Shown here: in pieces, positions 11,000 to 22,924 of the stretch
Layout of the letters: each line of letters begins with the position of its first letter
Position numbering within the stretch: position 1 is the stretch's first letter
Position numbers and translations under genes: made by a program
The notes under the pieces: model-generated
Seen by the model: only the letters and a program-made list of their open reading frames with translations
Database searches by the model: none
What the model was told of the DNA's origin: nothing
From: Rhododendron vialii
Lineage: Eukaryota; Streptophyta; Magnoliopsida; Ericales; Ericaceae
Assembly: GCF_030253575.1 (NCBI RefSeq)
Contig: NC_080567.1
Location: 38,611,001 to 38,675,000 of the forward strand
DNA length: 64,000 bases
Direction of reading: 5' to 3'

Positions 11000-11690
11000 C
11001 AAGGCTCAAAGGTACTCCACAGAAACTGAGACTCAGCTTCAACCTCTTGGCACATCAACCACCTCTGCTTCATTGTTCAAAATCTGCAAAACCCTCTTCA
11101 CGGAAGGCGTCACCAAGCGACGCAAAAGCTTCTCCGTTTCCCCCACCTAACACTCCCCCTCAACCTCTCATACGCCACCTCAATGACCTTCCCTTCGGAA
11201 TACAACCCTCACACCCAATCAACCAAATTCACCATCTTTTGGCTACAACTTTCTCTATCGATCAGCCTCCTTCTGCCAGCCAGTTCAAGAATCTATAGCT
11301 AAAAACATCGGTTTTCTTGGTCATGAAGGTACTCTGGAGCCAAATACCCCACGGTTCCTGTCATTAGAGTCAACACAGGGCTTTATCATTATCCATAAGC
11401 CTAGCCAATGCGAAATGGCGATTTCAAATTGAAACTCGCATCTAGAAATATGTTGCTGGTCTTTATGTCTCAACTGCAATATTGCAACTAACTAACCATG
11501 CAGCCATTTCAGGGGATTCCTCCCTTCATATTCTTGGTACAAGACTTTATCAAGACTCCCATGTGGCATAAACTCATAAGCAGGACTTTACAACACTCCC
11601 ATTTGCCTCAAACAAGCGATAATCAACAATTCTGCAATAAACTCTATTTCTCCTGTTAATTTCATAACAGCCAATATTATCACCAAGATT
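11000..11690 (-). pseudogene. receptor-like kinase pseudogene (lectin receptor kinase type)
   Basis: Reading the minus strand from high to low coordinates, kinase pieces appear in order. First (about 11580-11500) comes AYEFMPHGSLDKVLYQEYEG, the hinge of receptor-like kinases. Next (about 11430-11310) come ALARLMDNDKAL and, after a frame change, LTLMTGTVGYLAPEYLHD, the activation segment through APE. Then (about 11290-11000) come weaker matches to the C-lobe (VDWV-like, RVLQILNNEAE-like and a PRVKPSL-like end). The order, spacing and C-terminal end fit L-type lectin receptor kinases. Several frame changes and stops interrupt it, and the lectin domain, the transmembrane part and most of the N-lobe are absent. 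It cannot make a working kinase. Confidence 0.65.
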
Positions 11691-12189
11691 GTAGTATAAA
11701 TCACGAAATTGATATTACAATCACCAAACCAAATCAGCAATTACCATGCATTTATCATCAATATAGTGGACAAGAACAAAGGCATGTCTCCTAAAATTTG
11801 GAAGATGTGTTACTCACTCTATATAATACTGTATTAAGGTTTGGTGACTAAGTGGGTGTTTGGAAAGATAGTACAGTATCTTTTACTAGAGGACCATATT
11901 GTGCTACTTATTCTTGAATCAAAGGTACGGACACCGATTGCTTACGTATTTTCGAATGAAGACATCACAAGAAACATAGGCCAAAAACCGACTTCCTTCG
12001 GAAGCCAAATGTCACAAACACGTGGTAGGGCATCTACGTTGCACCAAACTCTAATGCTCTAATAAGCCATCAAGAATCAAAACTAACAAATGTATTGGAT
12101 TATAAGTCAAAAGTAAATCGAATTATATGAATTTCTGGAGAGAGAAAGTAGTCGTGTAACAAAAACCATTGTAGCTTCAGATGTGGTTC

Positions 12190-12417
12190 TGTTTCTAAGA
12201 CTTCTCAAGCACAAATAGCAGACACTTGTGCTTGTAGAGAGAGAACGGTGAGAGACAATGGGTTTGGCCGTGTGGATGAGTTCACCAGCTCCGATCGCCG
12301 AGCGAACACACCTCTACCGGCTGACTCGGCAAGAGGAACTCGGATAGGCGGTGGTGAAGGTCGACGAGGATGCAACTCATCGAGAGCTGCGGTCGTGGTG
12401 GAGATGTAGAAAGCCAA
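12190..12417 (-). pseudogene. ATXR4-like SET-domain gene, first-exon fragment
   Basis: Starting from an ATG at 12417, the minus strand reads RPSPPPIRVPLAESAGRGVF. After a small frame change near 12297 it reads AIGAGELIHTAKPIVSHRSL and then a TSVCYLC end. This is the start of the SET domain of plant ATXR4 (SDG38), where PPPIRVALTESAGRGVFAT is followed by RIGAGELIHTA. The frame change sits at the usual ATRR position, where bases appear to be lost. No later SET exons were found downstream on this strand, so I read it as a broken duplicate. Confidence 0.55.
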
Positions 12418-14233
12418 AAGTAGGTTTGATTGAGATTTCAGGTTTTTGAGTGGGGATTTCCAACGGGAATAACGGACTAAAAGCCTTTACAAAAAACTTT
12501 ATGAGCTAAATATTCGTGTAGGTTCTGTCAGGTAAGCAATTGAAACTTTAAGGAGATCTGTGAGAAACCAAGTCACATGGATTCAGGTACGAATGTTGGG
12601 TGCGGGTAAGTGTAAGCTCAAGGATCATTAATTTTCAATTCAAGGATAAAAGGACACACCGGAATATTAAAAATCCTCAATATATAACTTATATTTCCTG
12701 GCTTAAATGGTATTTTACTTGTTGTCTTAGACCCTTTAATGCATATTTGTAGAGGTTCGATAAATAGCTTGTGCAGAAATTGAATTCGAAAATATGCTTG
12801 TTAAGGTAAGGTTCAACACGGATCCCATACCATTATCCAAGTGCCGAGTGGCTGACACGGACACTTTATACACTTTGAAGAATCCATGTAAACAGAGGTG
12901 AGAAATTAATGAAAACATGGAACAGTCTATATCTAAAATCTACTTTGCATCATATCAACTTAAATACAGTATGTAGCAAAAAGTTGATAAATGGGGGTAC
13001 ACATGTACAATCAATCTGATGCTCATTGATATTGACAGAGTGGAAGTAGGATACATCCAAAGTGATTAATTTTGTCTCAAACAGGACAACCCAGCATTGA
13101 AGTTCGTTAAACAGGTCAAGTGCTATAATGCACCACTTCCATGAGAAACCGCCATCTGCCAATATCCCTTTCATCATGCATGATGCTTAGCAGATTGATT
13201 AATTATACTGACAAAGTAACTTCAATAGAAAATAAGTTTTTCCCGTTGCTATATCTTCAATCCTGAAAATATGGAAATTGTTTAACCTTAAATAAAACCT
13301 TATTCTTTTTTTTTTTTTTTGGGGGGTACAACAATCAAACCTTACTCATGAAACTTGGAAACCACTGCTTCTACGAGCTGATACCTCTAAGAACTCTAAG
13401 TGCGGTACATTATTCTACTTCTCGTTATGGGCCTCGTGAAGTCCATGCAACACCATACACGGACAACCAATCTTCTATAAACTAGAAAATACTGTATTAA
13501 ACATGGTATCAGCTCAAAAATAGCTTACCTACCATATCGCACCAAAAGATTCGTCCGATGATACGCCATGGTAAGGTTGTACTCAAGAAACGTAAATTCA
13601 TGGTCTGCTCCGGCAGGATTGCCACTTTCCATACTTCATTTGTCAATAACAACAATTTACACTGACATTCAAATACTTGTGTTTATGTAGTAAATACAAC
13701 ACAACAACAACAACAACAGAACCCATGTAGAAAATACAAATATTTTGAAAATTCATAAAGCTTTCTATCCATAAAAAAAAGGGTCCTTTTTTTTTTTTTT
13801 TAATATAAATGCACTTCATTCCTTGTCTTTTAGTGCAACTCTTATGCAAAGGTTTCTGCACCAGATAGCCAAACTTGATGCGCAACTTTGGCAAAGTTAT
13901 TTTTGGTGTCAAATTTGGCAATAAATTTGGCTTTGCTAAACCTTTGTCAAGTTTAATACCAGCAGGGGCACGGACCCCACTACACTTTTCAGTAATTTCA
14001 ATTTTACACTGAAATTATAGAAGTCATGACAAATTGTATTCCAAAAATTAATGTTTCTCTAAAAAGGTTCTCTTAACTTAATGGTTTTAAAAAATGACAC
14101 ATTATCTAAACATATATTCTAGTAAATTTTATGTTTTAAGTTCATTTTTTTATCATTTGTTGTATGTTTGATGTTGGACCCTTATTATGTAATTGATTGT
14201 TATTCTTTCATTGTTTTAAAGGTATTGTTGCAG
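12418..14233. other. intergenic, no gene supported
   Basis: AT-rich spacer with poly-T or poly-A runs (about 13305-13320 and 13788-13801). No N-terminal exons of the following GLYR2 copy (the Rossmann glycine motif) could be found here. Confidence 0.45.
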
Positions 14234-16130
14234 ATATCTTTGATTGATTGTATCCAGCTTAAATCATCTCCCAAAAAAGTAGCTGCATCTTGTGATGTCA
14301 CATTTTACATGCTTGTTGATCCTGAAAGTGCAGTGCATGTGTTTTCTTTAAATTTTATTTGCTTGATTATTGCTATGTCAATTTCGCTCGTTATAATTGA
14401 TTTTTGTGATTTCTCAGTTGGATGTTGCTTGTGGAGAGCATGGAGCTGCAAAAGGAATGATTCCGGGAAAAGGGTATTATTTCCTTGTCTTTCTTTATAA
14501 TATTGTCAGAACTCTTAGACAACATACTGTATCAATTTGTTTTTATTAGGCTGCCAGTTTACTGTCTAACTACTGGTGCGAAAGTAGTTACTTAGAAAAA
14601 CCTGGCACCTTCTGTTTGTTCACTAAAGTCGGATAGGCCTAATTTGAGGCTTGGATGAAGTAATATAGAGAATTGATCCTGCCGAAGGGTTCGCCGCGTT
14701 CACAGTTGCAATAAGCAAAGAAGAAGACAATTTGACACATGGATAGGCCGTTCTCCCATTTATTTCCCTCAAAGGGCGTGTTCGGTTATTCTTGGTAAAG
14801 ACTTGTTCACTTTTGTTTTTATAGAACCATCTGAATTGCAATAACCAAACGAGCCTTTGGTCTGAAATGAACCCATTGGCTTCGGCAATACGAATCTGTT
14901 TTCTCCTTTTGCCGTCTGAAACAACCCAAATAGAGTTGGGTGAGGCCATTTGAACAGAATTGTTGAATGAGGTAGCTGAGATATTATGGGCTTATTGCAT
15001 GTCTTTTTATTGCTCTGCCATCCTTTTGACTCCACTGCTTCTGGTACTGGGAAATGGTTAGGTTTCTGAACTAGGTAGGGCCTTGTTATTTCACATTTTT
15101 TATGGTACACTTTATGTATGTATGCATGTATCAGAAACTTCTCATTAATACAGATGTTTTATTACGTTTTTTGTGATGTATGGTTTGTCTGTCTAAGTCG
15201 GTGCTTTCGATGGATAATTGAAGGTATGTAGATATTTCCACAGTTGATGGTTCCTCTTCTAAATTTATTGGCAGACAGATCAAAGCGACAAGGGCACTTT
15301 TTCTGCAGGTGAATCGGTACGATATTTCTGTTCTAGCTATCCAATTATGCTTCTATAGTGCCAAATTGTTGTACATTGACTTCTCCTGCAGGCACCAGTT
15401 TCAAAGCTCCAAAAAGCTGGCCATCTTCAAAGCTGGCAGAAGATGGCCAGCTGATACTTCTGACCGCAGGTATCAACCTTTCTAGCCATTTTTTAAGTGA
15501 TCTTGATTTTCTATTCCATTTCAAACAGTTCACTCTCGAGCAATGATTCCTAAATAAAAGGATTTTCTTTTTCGTAGTGCACTTATGCAAATGCAAGTCT
15601 TCTATGCATCTTGTAAGTATATCAAGTCTTTTGCACAAGTATTTCTGCCCTTTCATGCTTGTTAGGCACACGTTCACATGTTGACATTTACTTTTTCAGA
15701 AGCTTTGTTGCCCGACAAAGGAACCATCCATGAACCGAAACTGTTGCTAATTTTATTTTCAGGTGATAAAACTCTGTTTGATACGGTGGCTCCACTCTTA
15801 AATATAGCAGGGAAGGTACATTGTTTTCATGTATACTGTCTTCTGCCCCCTCCGTTCATCCCACAGATCAGACTTCTTAACCTGGGTTAGCTGCACCCTG
15901 TATCCATATAGCCCCACCTATCTATATTGTGAGACTTACGAACTTTGGAGGAACAGGAGATACCACACACAGCTAGATAGCTGATGTTTTGTTTGCCTTA
16001 TTTCACTGTCTTATTTAATTTTCTCCTCTTATAAATCTCCTTGCCGTCACTCCAGTCAAGGTATTTCCTCGGGGACTTGGGGAATGGAGCTGCAATGAAA
16101 CACTTGTTGTCAACGTGATCATGGGAAGGT

Positions 16131-16207
<77 letters not shown>

Positions 16208-16615
16208 ATGAGCATATTGGATTAGCCATTTTGTCTTTGTAAACTGCAATGTAAGATATTTACCATTTTTGCACTCTGTTGATTCCTAGGTAGTCTTACA
16301 GGGAGCCATTAGTGCACCTAAGTTTTCAATGAAAGGCCCTTCAATGGTCCATTCCTTTTTTCTGCTGCATTTCCCCTGAACTTGAAGCATCACCAAAGGT
16401 TTGTAACTAAACAAGATTGTTGGTATTGTAGTTTGTATGATTCCATGGTGTCATTGTAGTACGAATTGTTTTGTTTCAGGACTTGTGGCTTGCTCTGGGA
16501 TTAGCCGAATTCGTTTGCCAACCTACACCAAATGAAGCCACAGCAAAACAAAACAAAAAAGTGGTAAATCTCGCGGCCTTAGTGACGAGGACTTCATCCA
16601 GCATCAAACTCTGAC
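14234..16615 (+). pseudogene. GLYR2: glyoxylate/succinic semialdehyde reductase 2 (GLYR2) pseudogene, intron-bearing
   Basis: Eight exon-like pieces lie in order with acceptor-like AG ends: 14234-14338 (SSPKKVAASCDVTFYMLVDP), 14418-14473 (LDVACGEHGAAKGMIPGKG), 15224-15308 (YVDISTVDGSSSKF), 15392-15469 (APVS... AEDGQLILLTAG), 15763-15815 (GDKTLFDTVAPLLNIAGK), 16056-16128 (RYFLGDLGNGAAMK), about 16302-16350 (GAISAPKFSMKGPSM) and 16480-16615 (LALGLAEF... GLSDEDF). This matches plastid GLYR2, which reduces glyoxylate and succinic semialdehyde with NADPH. The Rossmann nucleotide-binding exon is missing. The catalytic GSKKPAEDGQ segment is disrupted by an internal repeat and frame change. An extra CA breaks the frame after GAAMK, and the end is eroded. 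Retained introns mean it arose by DNA duplication, not retroposition. Confidence 0.85.
16133..16203. repeat. long TC microsatellite, about 35 units
   Basis: About 70 bases of uninterrupted TC lie in the intron after the sixth exon piece of the GLYR2 pseudogene. It generates Arg-Glu repeat frames on the minus strand that are not genes. It is the longest pure dinucleotide run in the window. Confidence 0.95.
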
Positions 16616-16636
16616 GACGTAAAATCTATCACTTCC

Positions 16637-16990
16637 CTTCCTTTGTCCACTGAAGGGGAGGATGATTTTTTGATCTGGCACCACTGCCAGAACGGTACAT
16701 ATTCAGTTAAATCGGGATACGAGCAAGGCGCAAGTCCTTCTTCTTCTCAAGCACAAACATAAGGCCAAACCATCAAATGAAAGTCCCAGGTGGTGTCCAC
16801 CGGGTGAAGGACACTGCAAAATCAACTGCGATGCTAGTTTCAAAGGAGTGCAAAGGGCTTATATGGCTTGTCAAATGGTCTCTGCCCATAATTTATCAAA
16901 AGTGGTGATAGAGAGTGATTGCAAGTTGATCATTGATCTTTGTGTATCTGAGAATGTTCCCCTCTGGGAATCATCAGTTATCTTTGCATT
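16637..16990 (+). mobile_element. LINE fragment: zinc-binding and RNase H parts
   Basis: Translation gives DDFLIWHHCQNGTYSVKSGY, the zinc-binding region that follows the reverse transcriptase in plant non-LTR retrotransposons. After a stop and a gap it reads RWCPPGEGHCKINCDASFKG and then VVIESDCKLIIDL, the plant RNase H domain (RVT_3). The reverse transcriptase and endonuclease are absent, and the two parts are separated by a deletion and a frame change. It begins about 20-30 bp after the last GLYR2 piece. Confidence 0.75.
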
Positions 16991-17850
16991 TATTTATTAT
17001 AACCCGCATTTGTATCAACTCCATGCCAATGATTTCTGTATGTATTTGTGGTTATGGTGGCTGGCCTTCCTCTTCTTCTTCTTCTTTCTTCCATATCTCT
17101 ATTTCTTCTTCTGTTTTTTCCATTTTTTTTTTATCGGTATATCTCTATTTCTTCTTGCAAAGGACTAAAACAACAAGTTGACCAATGTAACGCTTCAATT
17201 AGTTGACAGTGTTAAACTTAAGGGCTTTATGTATCCACATTACTTACACCTCTCTATATCCTTTGCAGCTCATCGAGTTCTCATCGAATTACCTAGTGGA
17301 CATTCTTGAAGCAGTGTCCACTCATTTTTCTGGATTTCAGCTATGAATTCTACTTGCTACAGGAAAGAATTGGTTAATTGCATATGGATATTGTGTATGG
17401 CGAAACGAGTGAAGTTTTGTGGGTTTTTTTTTTTAGTGATATGGTGATTTTACGGTGGAGGCATCATTTTACTGTCTTGTATAGTAGACCATATAAGTGA
17501 GAGAATGCTAGTGATAAGAGAGTATGCTTTGCCAACACCCGAACGGCAAGCGTATGAACGATAACCCCAAAAAAAAAAAAAAAAAGGACAAGGCAAAAGC
17601 GAATTCAGAGAAAATAAAAGCAACTGTCAAAACAAATCCAGGTTTTCAGGACAACAGCGAAGAGTTCCTCAAAGTCAAAAAGCTGCATGGTGTTAACTTA
17701 CAACCGTCAGAAGGTAAATAACTAATAACAAGAACCATAACTCTCGTACTCCTGTAAGAACGATCCAATCCCGCCGCTAAACTGCTAATCTCTCTCTCAA
17801 AATCTTTCCTAATGCTACGGACGGAGGCGTGTGAAGTGCCAAATTATGAC
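16991..17850. other. spacer and probable 3' flank of the NicO gene
   Basis: Contains CTT-rich stretches near 17075-17155 and an A run at about 17569-17585. No gene seen. The 17524-17721 open frame has no support. Confidence 0.45.
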
Positions 17851-19266
17851 TCAATACAGGCTAAACCCAAAAAACTGGGTAATGATGATTGCTAGTCCAA
17901 GAGCAATTGCTACAAGAGAGGAAGCCCATGTGAGCTTCTCAGTTATCCTTGGCACCCTCTCTTTCAAAGCCTCACTACACGAGCCGATAAACACAGTATA
18001 ACTTCCCATCGCTATTACCGTCCCCACCAAGAACATTCCTAGAAATGCGGCCCCCGCCAAGCGAGAAGGCAAAGCAAGTGCAGGCAAGACCATCATCAGC
18101 GCATCGGGTTGAAGCCCATGTACAATCCCCGTGGCAAAAGTTGCAAACCCAATCCTCTTCTTCTTCTTCTTCCCAATAGTTCGGTTTTCGAAAGTTTCAT
18201 AGTTACTAACATCACACTCGCCGTTTTCCAAAACAACACATGGGACATGGACCTCTGAAGCTTCTCTTATTCCCATAGCACCAATAACAAGCAGAGTAAA
18301 GCCCACCACTCTTGTTCCCCAAGTTCGGATGATTTCGATATGGAGCCGATCTTTCAGTAATAAGAAAAGTAACCCAAATAGCAATTGTCCAGCGTCGTGA
18401 CCACATCCCCACAATGCTCCAACTGCAGCGCTCTCCATTCGAGTGCGCCCAATTGAGAGTGGGGCCAAAGCAGCTAGGTGGTCAGGCCCTGATAGTGTGT
18501 GTAAGCAACCGGCAAAGAAACCAGTCCAAGCACTAGTTAGTAATTCTGCGCGGAGGAGTTTTCCCCCTGCTGCAGCTGCAATAGGAGCCCCGGTGTTGGC
18601 TGCATTTGGAAACAATGCAAAAGCTGGTGACACAATGACCGGACTGATTGATATCACGATAAGAGCTGACAGTAGAACAACTGTTCCAGCAGTGGCTGCC
18701 TGAAACATTCAAGTGAATCCAGAAAAACAATTAGATAGAAGGCATCAGGTATATTTGAGCAGGGAAATGCTAATCACCTCAAATTAAACAGCATCAATGA
18801 TCAATAGAGCTTGTCAAGACTGCAGAGAAAGTTCTCAAAACTCCCAAGTAATAAATCAACTCATCAAACAAAAGAACTTATTAAAAAAGAGAGAAAGACA
18901 GCATAAATCTTCAATATTACGGCGGCGTAGCACATGACACCATGCCTGCACCTTTCCATTTGTCCATCCTCTTCCTAGTGGCCTATGGACAATTTTTCAC
19001 ATCCAGTAAAGTTCGAGAAATTTACTTCTTGTTCAAGTCTCCAGGCTTGACATTTGACATTACAGTCAGGTAAGAGTGATAAGACTGTTGACTGCAAAAA
19101 AGATAAAAATCAAGGAAACTGATAGTACTCCGACCACCCAAATAGCAGCTTGAGCTAGCATGAATCCTTAAACCGCTATATGCATATGATTTTGTTTGAA
19201 CTTGCTACTAGTTGAGTAAAGAACCATTGCTACTCATTGCAAGGGTGCAAACAATTAGGCTAGTAA

Positions 19267-19304
<38 letters not shown>

Positions 19305-21414
19305 ATTGATTGATTGACGGCTAATAAACCTTTCTTTCTTTTACCAGAATGGACTTTATGGTATCTATTCTGAAAAGAACCCTGAACAAACTACCTGAAT
19401 CATACACAGCTGGTAACAACTAAGCATATTCGGCATTGAAGACAGCGAAAGGTTATTCGGGCATATACAAAAGATGATGTGATCATTTTCCTTAAAGATA
19501 CAAATGAGCATGGTCGAGGGTTTGATGCCATGGGAGCCATGGTACTCCATTAGAGCTGATTGGTGAATAAAGTTTCATGTACCCCTCAGCAAAATTGAAA
19601 TTGCAGCTTTTGAAGAAAGTTTCCCTGAATTAAAAGTGCCTTCTTGTCTATATTGTATGGCTGGACTATGAGTAGGGATTTTCCTTCATTGGATCATATT
19701 GTGAAAGTTTTGTAGATGTTTTGGACTCTGGCCTCTTTTGATAGTCTGTTTTCGTTAGACTTGGTTTTGGCCTTGCTTGGTTAGGTGATCTCATTATGAC
19801 CGGCTATTTTTCTTTTCTTCTTTTCTATCTGCTTGGCTTGTCCCTTCCATTTGATTTACTATAATTGAAGCTTATTTCTTACAGAACACATAATACTATT
19901 CATTCTCCTTGAGGAAAGAGCTCATTTGACAGACACCATGAAGGCTGTATTGGTATTTCCCGAAGTAATGGTCATAGCATGTAGGTAGTTAAAGTAATTC
20001 AGCTACCAATAATGCAATGTGATCAGGTGATTGATGACAGTGCAGAAACACAAATTCTGTATACAGATTTGAATTCAAAGAACAGGGCCATTATAAGAGT
20101 ACTCATGCAGCTCTCCAGAAAGGAAAAACCAAACCAAAAGGAAGGTATGGGTACAGGGAGATCATGGAAGATGTTGCTTACAAGTTACTACAAAAGATGA
20201 AAGACAAATAAAAAGATGGGCTTCTTAAGTTTTAAAATTAAAATCCAAAGACACCAATCACACCAGCTTTAACCAGCTTCCTAAACTCAAAACCTCATGT
20301 AAACCTCGTGCAGGTATATAAAGAAGAATACTAAAATGCGCCTTCCATACGAAACTAAGTCCTCCATTAGCCTTTTTCTAGCAAAGCTTAAACACAAACA
20401 TAGAGAGAACTTCCCACCATTAACATTTGATCCCATGCTCAGTTCAATTAAAGCTAGCATCATTACACATCCAAGTTTACCACATGCAATGAACGGATCT
20501 GGCTATGATGCCCCAGTCCGGTTTTGGGGGCATCCATGCCCCATTTTCCATCAACCCTTGGAGTATAGATTGTGGCCATACATTGTGGTAAGCACAGCCG
20601 TACATTGTGGTAAGTGCGGCCTACGGAAAAATCATACTCCGTAAAACCAACTTGTTTTTGTGAGTGATTTTGATCTAATGGCTGAGATTTATCCATTTTT
20701 CAATCCAAAGGTTCATATTTATGGGGCATCATGCCCCAATACCACTATGGGGCATCACAGAAAAATTCATGAACAAACACCAGAAGTTCCAATCTATACC
20801 TTTTGAGAAGATATGGCAGGCAAAAACTTCAAAAGATAGGAAAAAAAAAAAAAAGGCTTTTGATTTGTGAACCCAGACTTCTGAAACCAGGACTTTCCAA
20901 TGACCGGTGAACAAACTATTTGAAAGTCGGCAGATTGCACGAGAAAAAAGCCACAAATTTACATTGAAGCAAATGCATAACAACTAGACAAAACAGCAAT
21001 CTCAATGCCCCAGTAGTCTATCAAACAAACTATACAAGATATCTTAGTCAAAGAACTGATTCACACGAACAATGCCACATAAATTCGTACCTTTCTCCAC
21101 TCGGAATATCTTTCCACGCCTTTCTTGACAAAATGGGTTGTGGGTTTCGATCCATCTGGTGAATCCTCGGGCGTGGAGTATGAGACTGACGACGGTTTGA
21201 TCGAATACATAGTGGGGAATTTGGCGAAAGGAGAAGAAAATGAAACTTCATAATTGCGGAAGAGTGAGCTGACCACTCGCCGGGAGTTGGTAACGGGCGA
21301 GTGTGGCTTGAAAACTGCGGCGTCGATTCTGGCGAGTAGAGGGAGAGGAGGAGAGGAGTTTGAATGGATTTTGGAGGGGAAGATGGTGCCGGAATAGTGG
21401 ATAAGCCTATCCAT
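17851..21414 (-). CDS. plastid NicO/RcnA-like nickel-cobalt transporter
   Basis: Two exons: 21414-21091 (108 residues) and 18699-17851 (282 residues plus stop), joined in phase 0 with donor AAAG|GTACGA and acceptor TTTCAG|GCAG. The product is 390 residues, like Arabidopsis high-affinity nickel-transport family proteins (At2g16800, At4g35080). Exon 1 is Ser/Pro/Arg-rich and poor in acidic residues at its start, as expected of a chloroplast transit peptide. Exon 2 has about six hydrophobic segments. It carries the metal-binding signature HTLSGPDHLAAL (His175, Asp181, His182) in the first core helix and GIVHGLQPDALMMVL in a later helix, both characteristic of NicO transporters. A basic KKKKKR loop lies between. 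The likely role is divalent metal movement across a plastid membrane; the substrate is inferred from family naming only. Intron 1 (2.4 kb) holds a MITE and a CT microsatellite. Confidence 0.92.
19268..19302. repeat. CT microsatellite in the NicO gene intron
   Basis: About 16 CT units, followed by TTGATTGATTGATTGA. It lies inside the long intron and is not coding. Confidence 0.9.
20507..20756. mobile_element. MITE in the intron of the NicO gene
   Basis: The left end GATGCCCCAGTCCGGTTTTG continues to GGGGCATCCATGCCCCA. The right end holds the inverse, ATGGGGCATCATGCCCCAAT through TGGGGCATC. TIRs are about 40 bp with several mismatches, and total length is about 250 bp. The interior has a short duplicated TACATTGTGGTAAG motif. 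No clear target duplication was seen, so the superfamily is undecided. Confidence 0.65.
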
Positions 21415-21936
21415 CGTCCCTTTCTTCCCCCTCTGTGCGTGATTTTCCGGACTCCAATAGTAAAATATATCTCGCGCAGGAGAGAAAGAGAGATGCCTTT
21501 GGGCTTTGGGATCATTTACGAAAGTTGTTTTATTTCTTGAAATAAGAAATAAAATAAGATTTGATATGTAAAAGTTTTTTTATGGGAAGGAATAACAAAT
21601 AGTAGTAATGGACGTACTTCGTCGGTAAGCATGTAAATCTTGTGGTGAATGAAAATGTTCTAAAAAGTTATAGAAGTAAAAGTTTTACCAAAAAAAAAAA
21701 AGACTTAAAGATTCATCTTCAGACCTTAATCGACGAATGTTTTCATCCCGGCCATTTTTTCAAGTTTTGTTTTCATTCTCTAATTTTAAAAAACCCCATC
21801 TTACCCTCGTAGGACTATATTTATAGAATTTATTTATTTTTTGGGAGCCTATACAGACAATGATTTTTGGGACTGAAAAATAACTTCAAAGGTCCCGTGC
21901 CGTAATTTATGGATATCTACACTTACCAAATCCCTA

Positions 21937-22260
21937 GGGCGCTGCTATTCGCAGCCCTCTATTTACTCCCATAGCCCGTTAAAAATTTTCAATTATACTC
22001 GACAGTTAGTTACCAAAATTGAGATATATTTTCAGCGTTCAATTACCGAAATATAATATTTTTTTCAACAGATGTTTACCGAAAATGCATGTTCGGCAGT
22101 TGTTTACTGAAAGTTGAACATATTTTCGACATGTAGTTACCGAAATATAATCTTGTTTTCAACAGCAATTTACCGAAATGTTATTTATGATTTTCAACAA
22201 TCATTTACCGAAATTTAGTGGGCTACGGGAGTAAATAGAGGGCTGCGAATAGCGGCGCCC
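21937..22260. mobile_element. MITE with 8-bp target duplication, nested (hAT-like)
   Basis: The terminal inverted repeats are about 41 bp with two mismatches (left GGGCGCTGCTATTCGCAGCC, right the inverse ending GGCGCCC). It is flanked by AATCCCTA at 21929-21936 and again at 22261-22268. An 8-bp duplication points to the hAT superfamily. The 324-bp body contains six or so variants of a TTACCGAAA motif. It interrupts the larger TIR element. Confidence 0.88.
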
Positions 22261-22675
22261 AATCCCTAAAGTCTTGCTTTCCATATCTATTTCAAATCTT
22301 CTAGATCCTAATTGCTATTTTTCCGATTGTAATTCATATTAAATTCCTAAATTTTTGTTTTCCAAGTACTATTATAAGTAATTTGAAATTAGGATGAAAA
22401 AACCACCACACAATATCACATCCTCACGAAGAACAAATCTAAGAATTTATTTCTCGTCCTCCGTCGACTTCGTCTTCCATCGTCCATCCTCCGTTATCCA
22501 TCCTTCATCACTAGACTCAGTCCTCCATCCTCGCCGGTCCTTAATCGACATCGCCGGAAAACGCTAGTCATCGAAGGAGAAAGAACGATTTTTGAATGGT
22601 TCCAGTTCGTAAGTGCCCCAAATTCATTTTTTTATGATTTAAATTGGCATTTCAATGATTCACCACGTCATCCTC

Positions 22676-22924
22676 GCTTGGGGTTGTATTACGTACATGC
22701 AGATGAAATCTGCCATGTTTATAGGTTCGATTTTTTAGAAATTTGCCGTGTTTTGAAGTTCATGTTTAGATTCATGAAACATGGCAGATTTTTATGTTCA
22801 TGATCATGATTTTGCAGTTCATACAGAGGCGGCGAGGCTTGGGGTTGTATTACGTGCATGCAGATGAAATCTACCATGTTTATAGGTTCAATTTTTTAGA
22901 AATCTTCCATGGTTGAAGTTCATG
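22676..22924. repeat. direct repeat, two copies of about 88 bp
   Basis: Copies at about 22676-22763 and 22838-22924 share CTTGGGGTTGTATTACGT, GCAGATGAAATCT and TTTATAGGTTC, with a few substitutions. They lie inside the larger TIR element and encode nothing. Confidence 0.85.

Noticed and set aside
15998-16249. Arg-Glu repeat frames on the minus strand
   Set aside because: Pure translation of the long TC microsatellite in a pseudogene intron.
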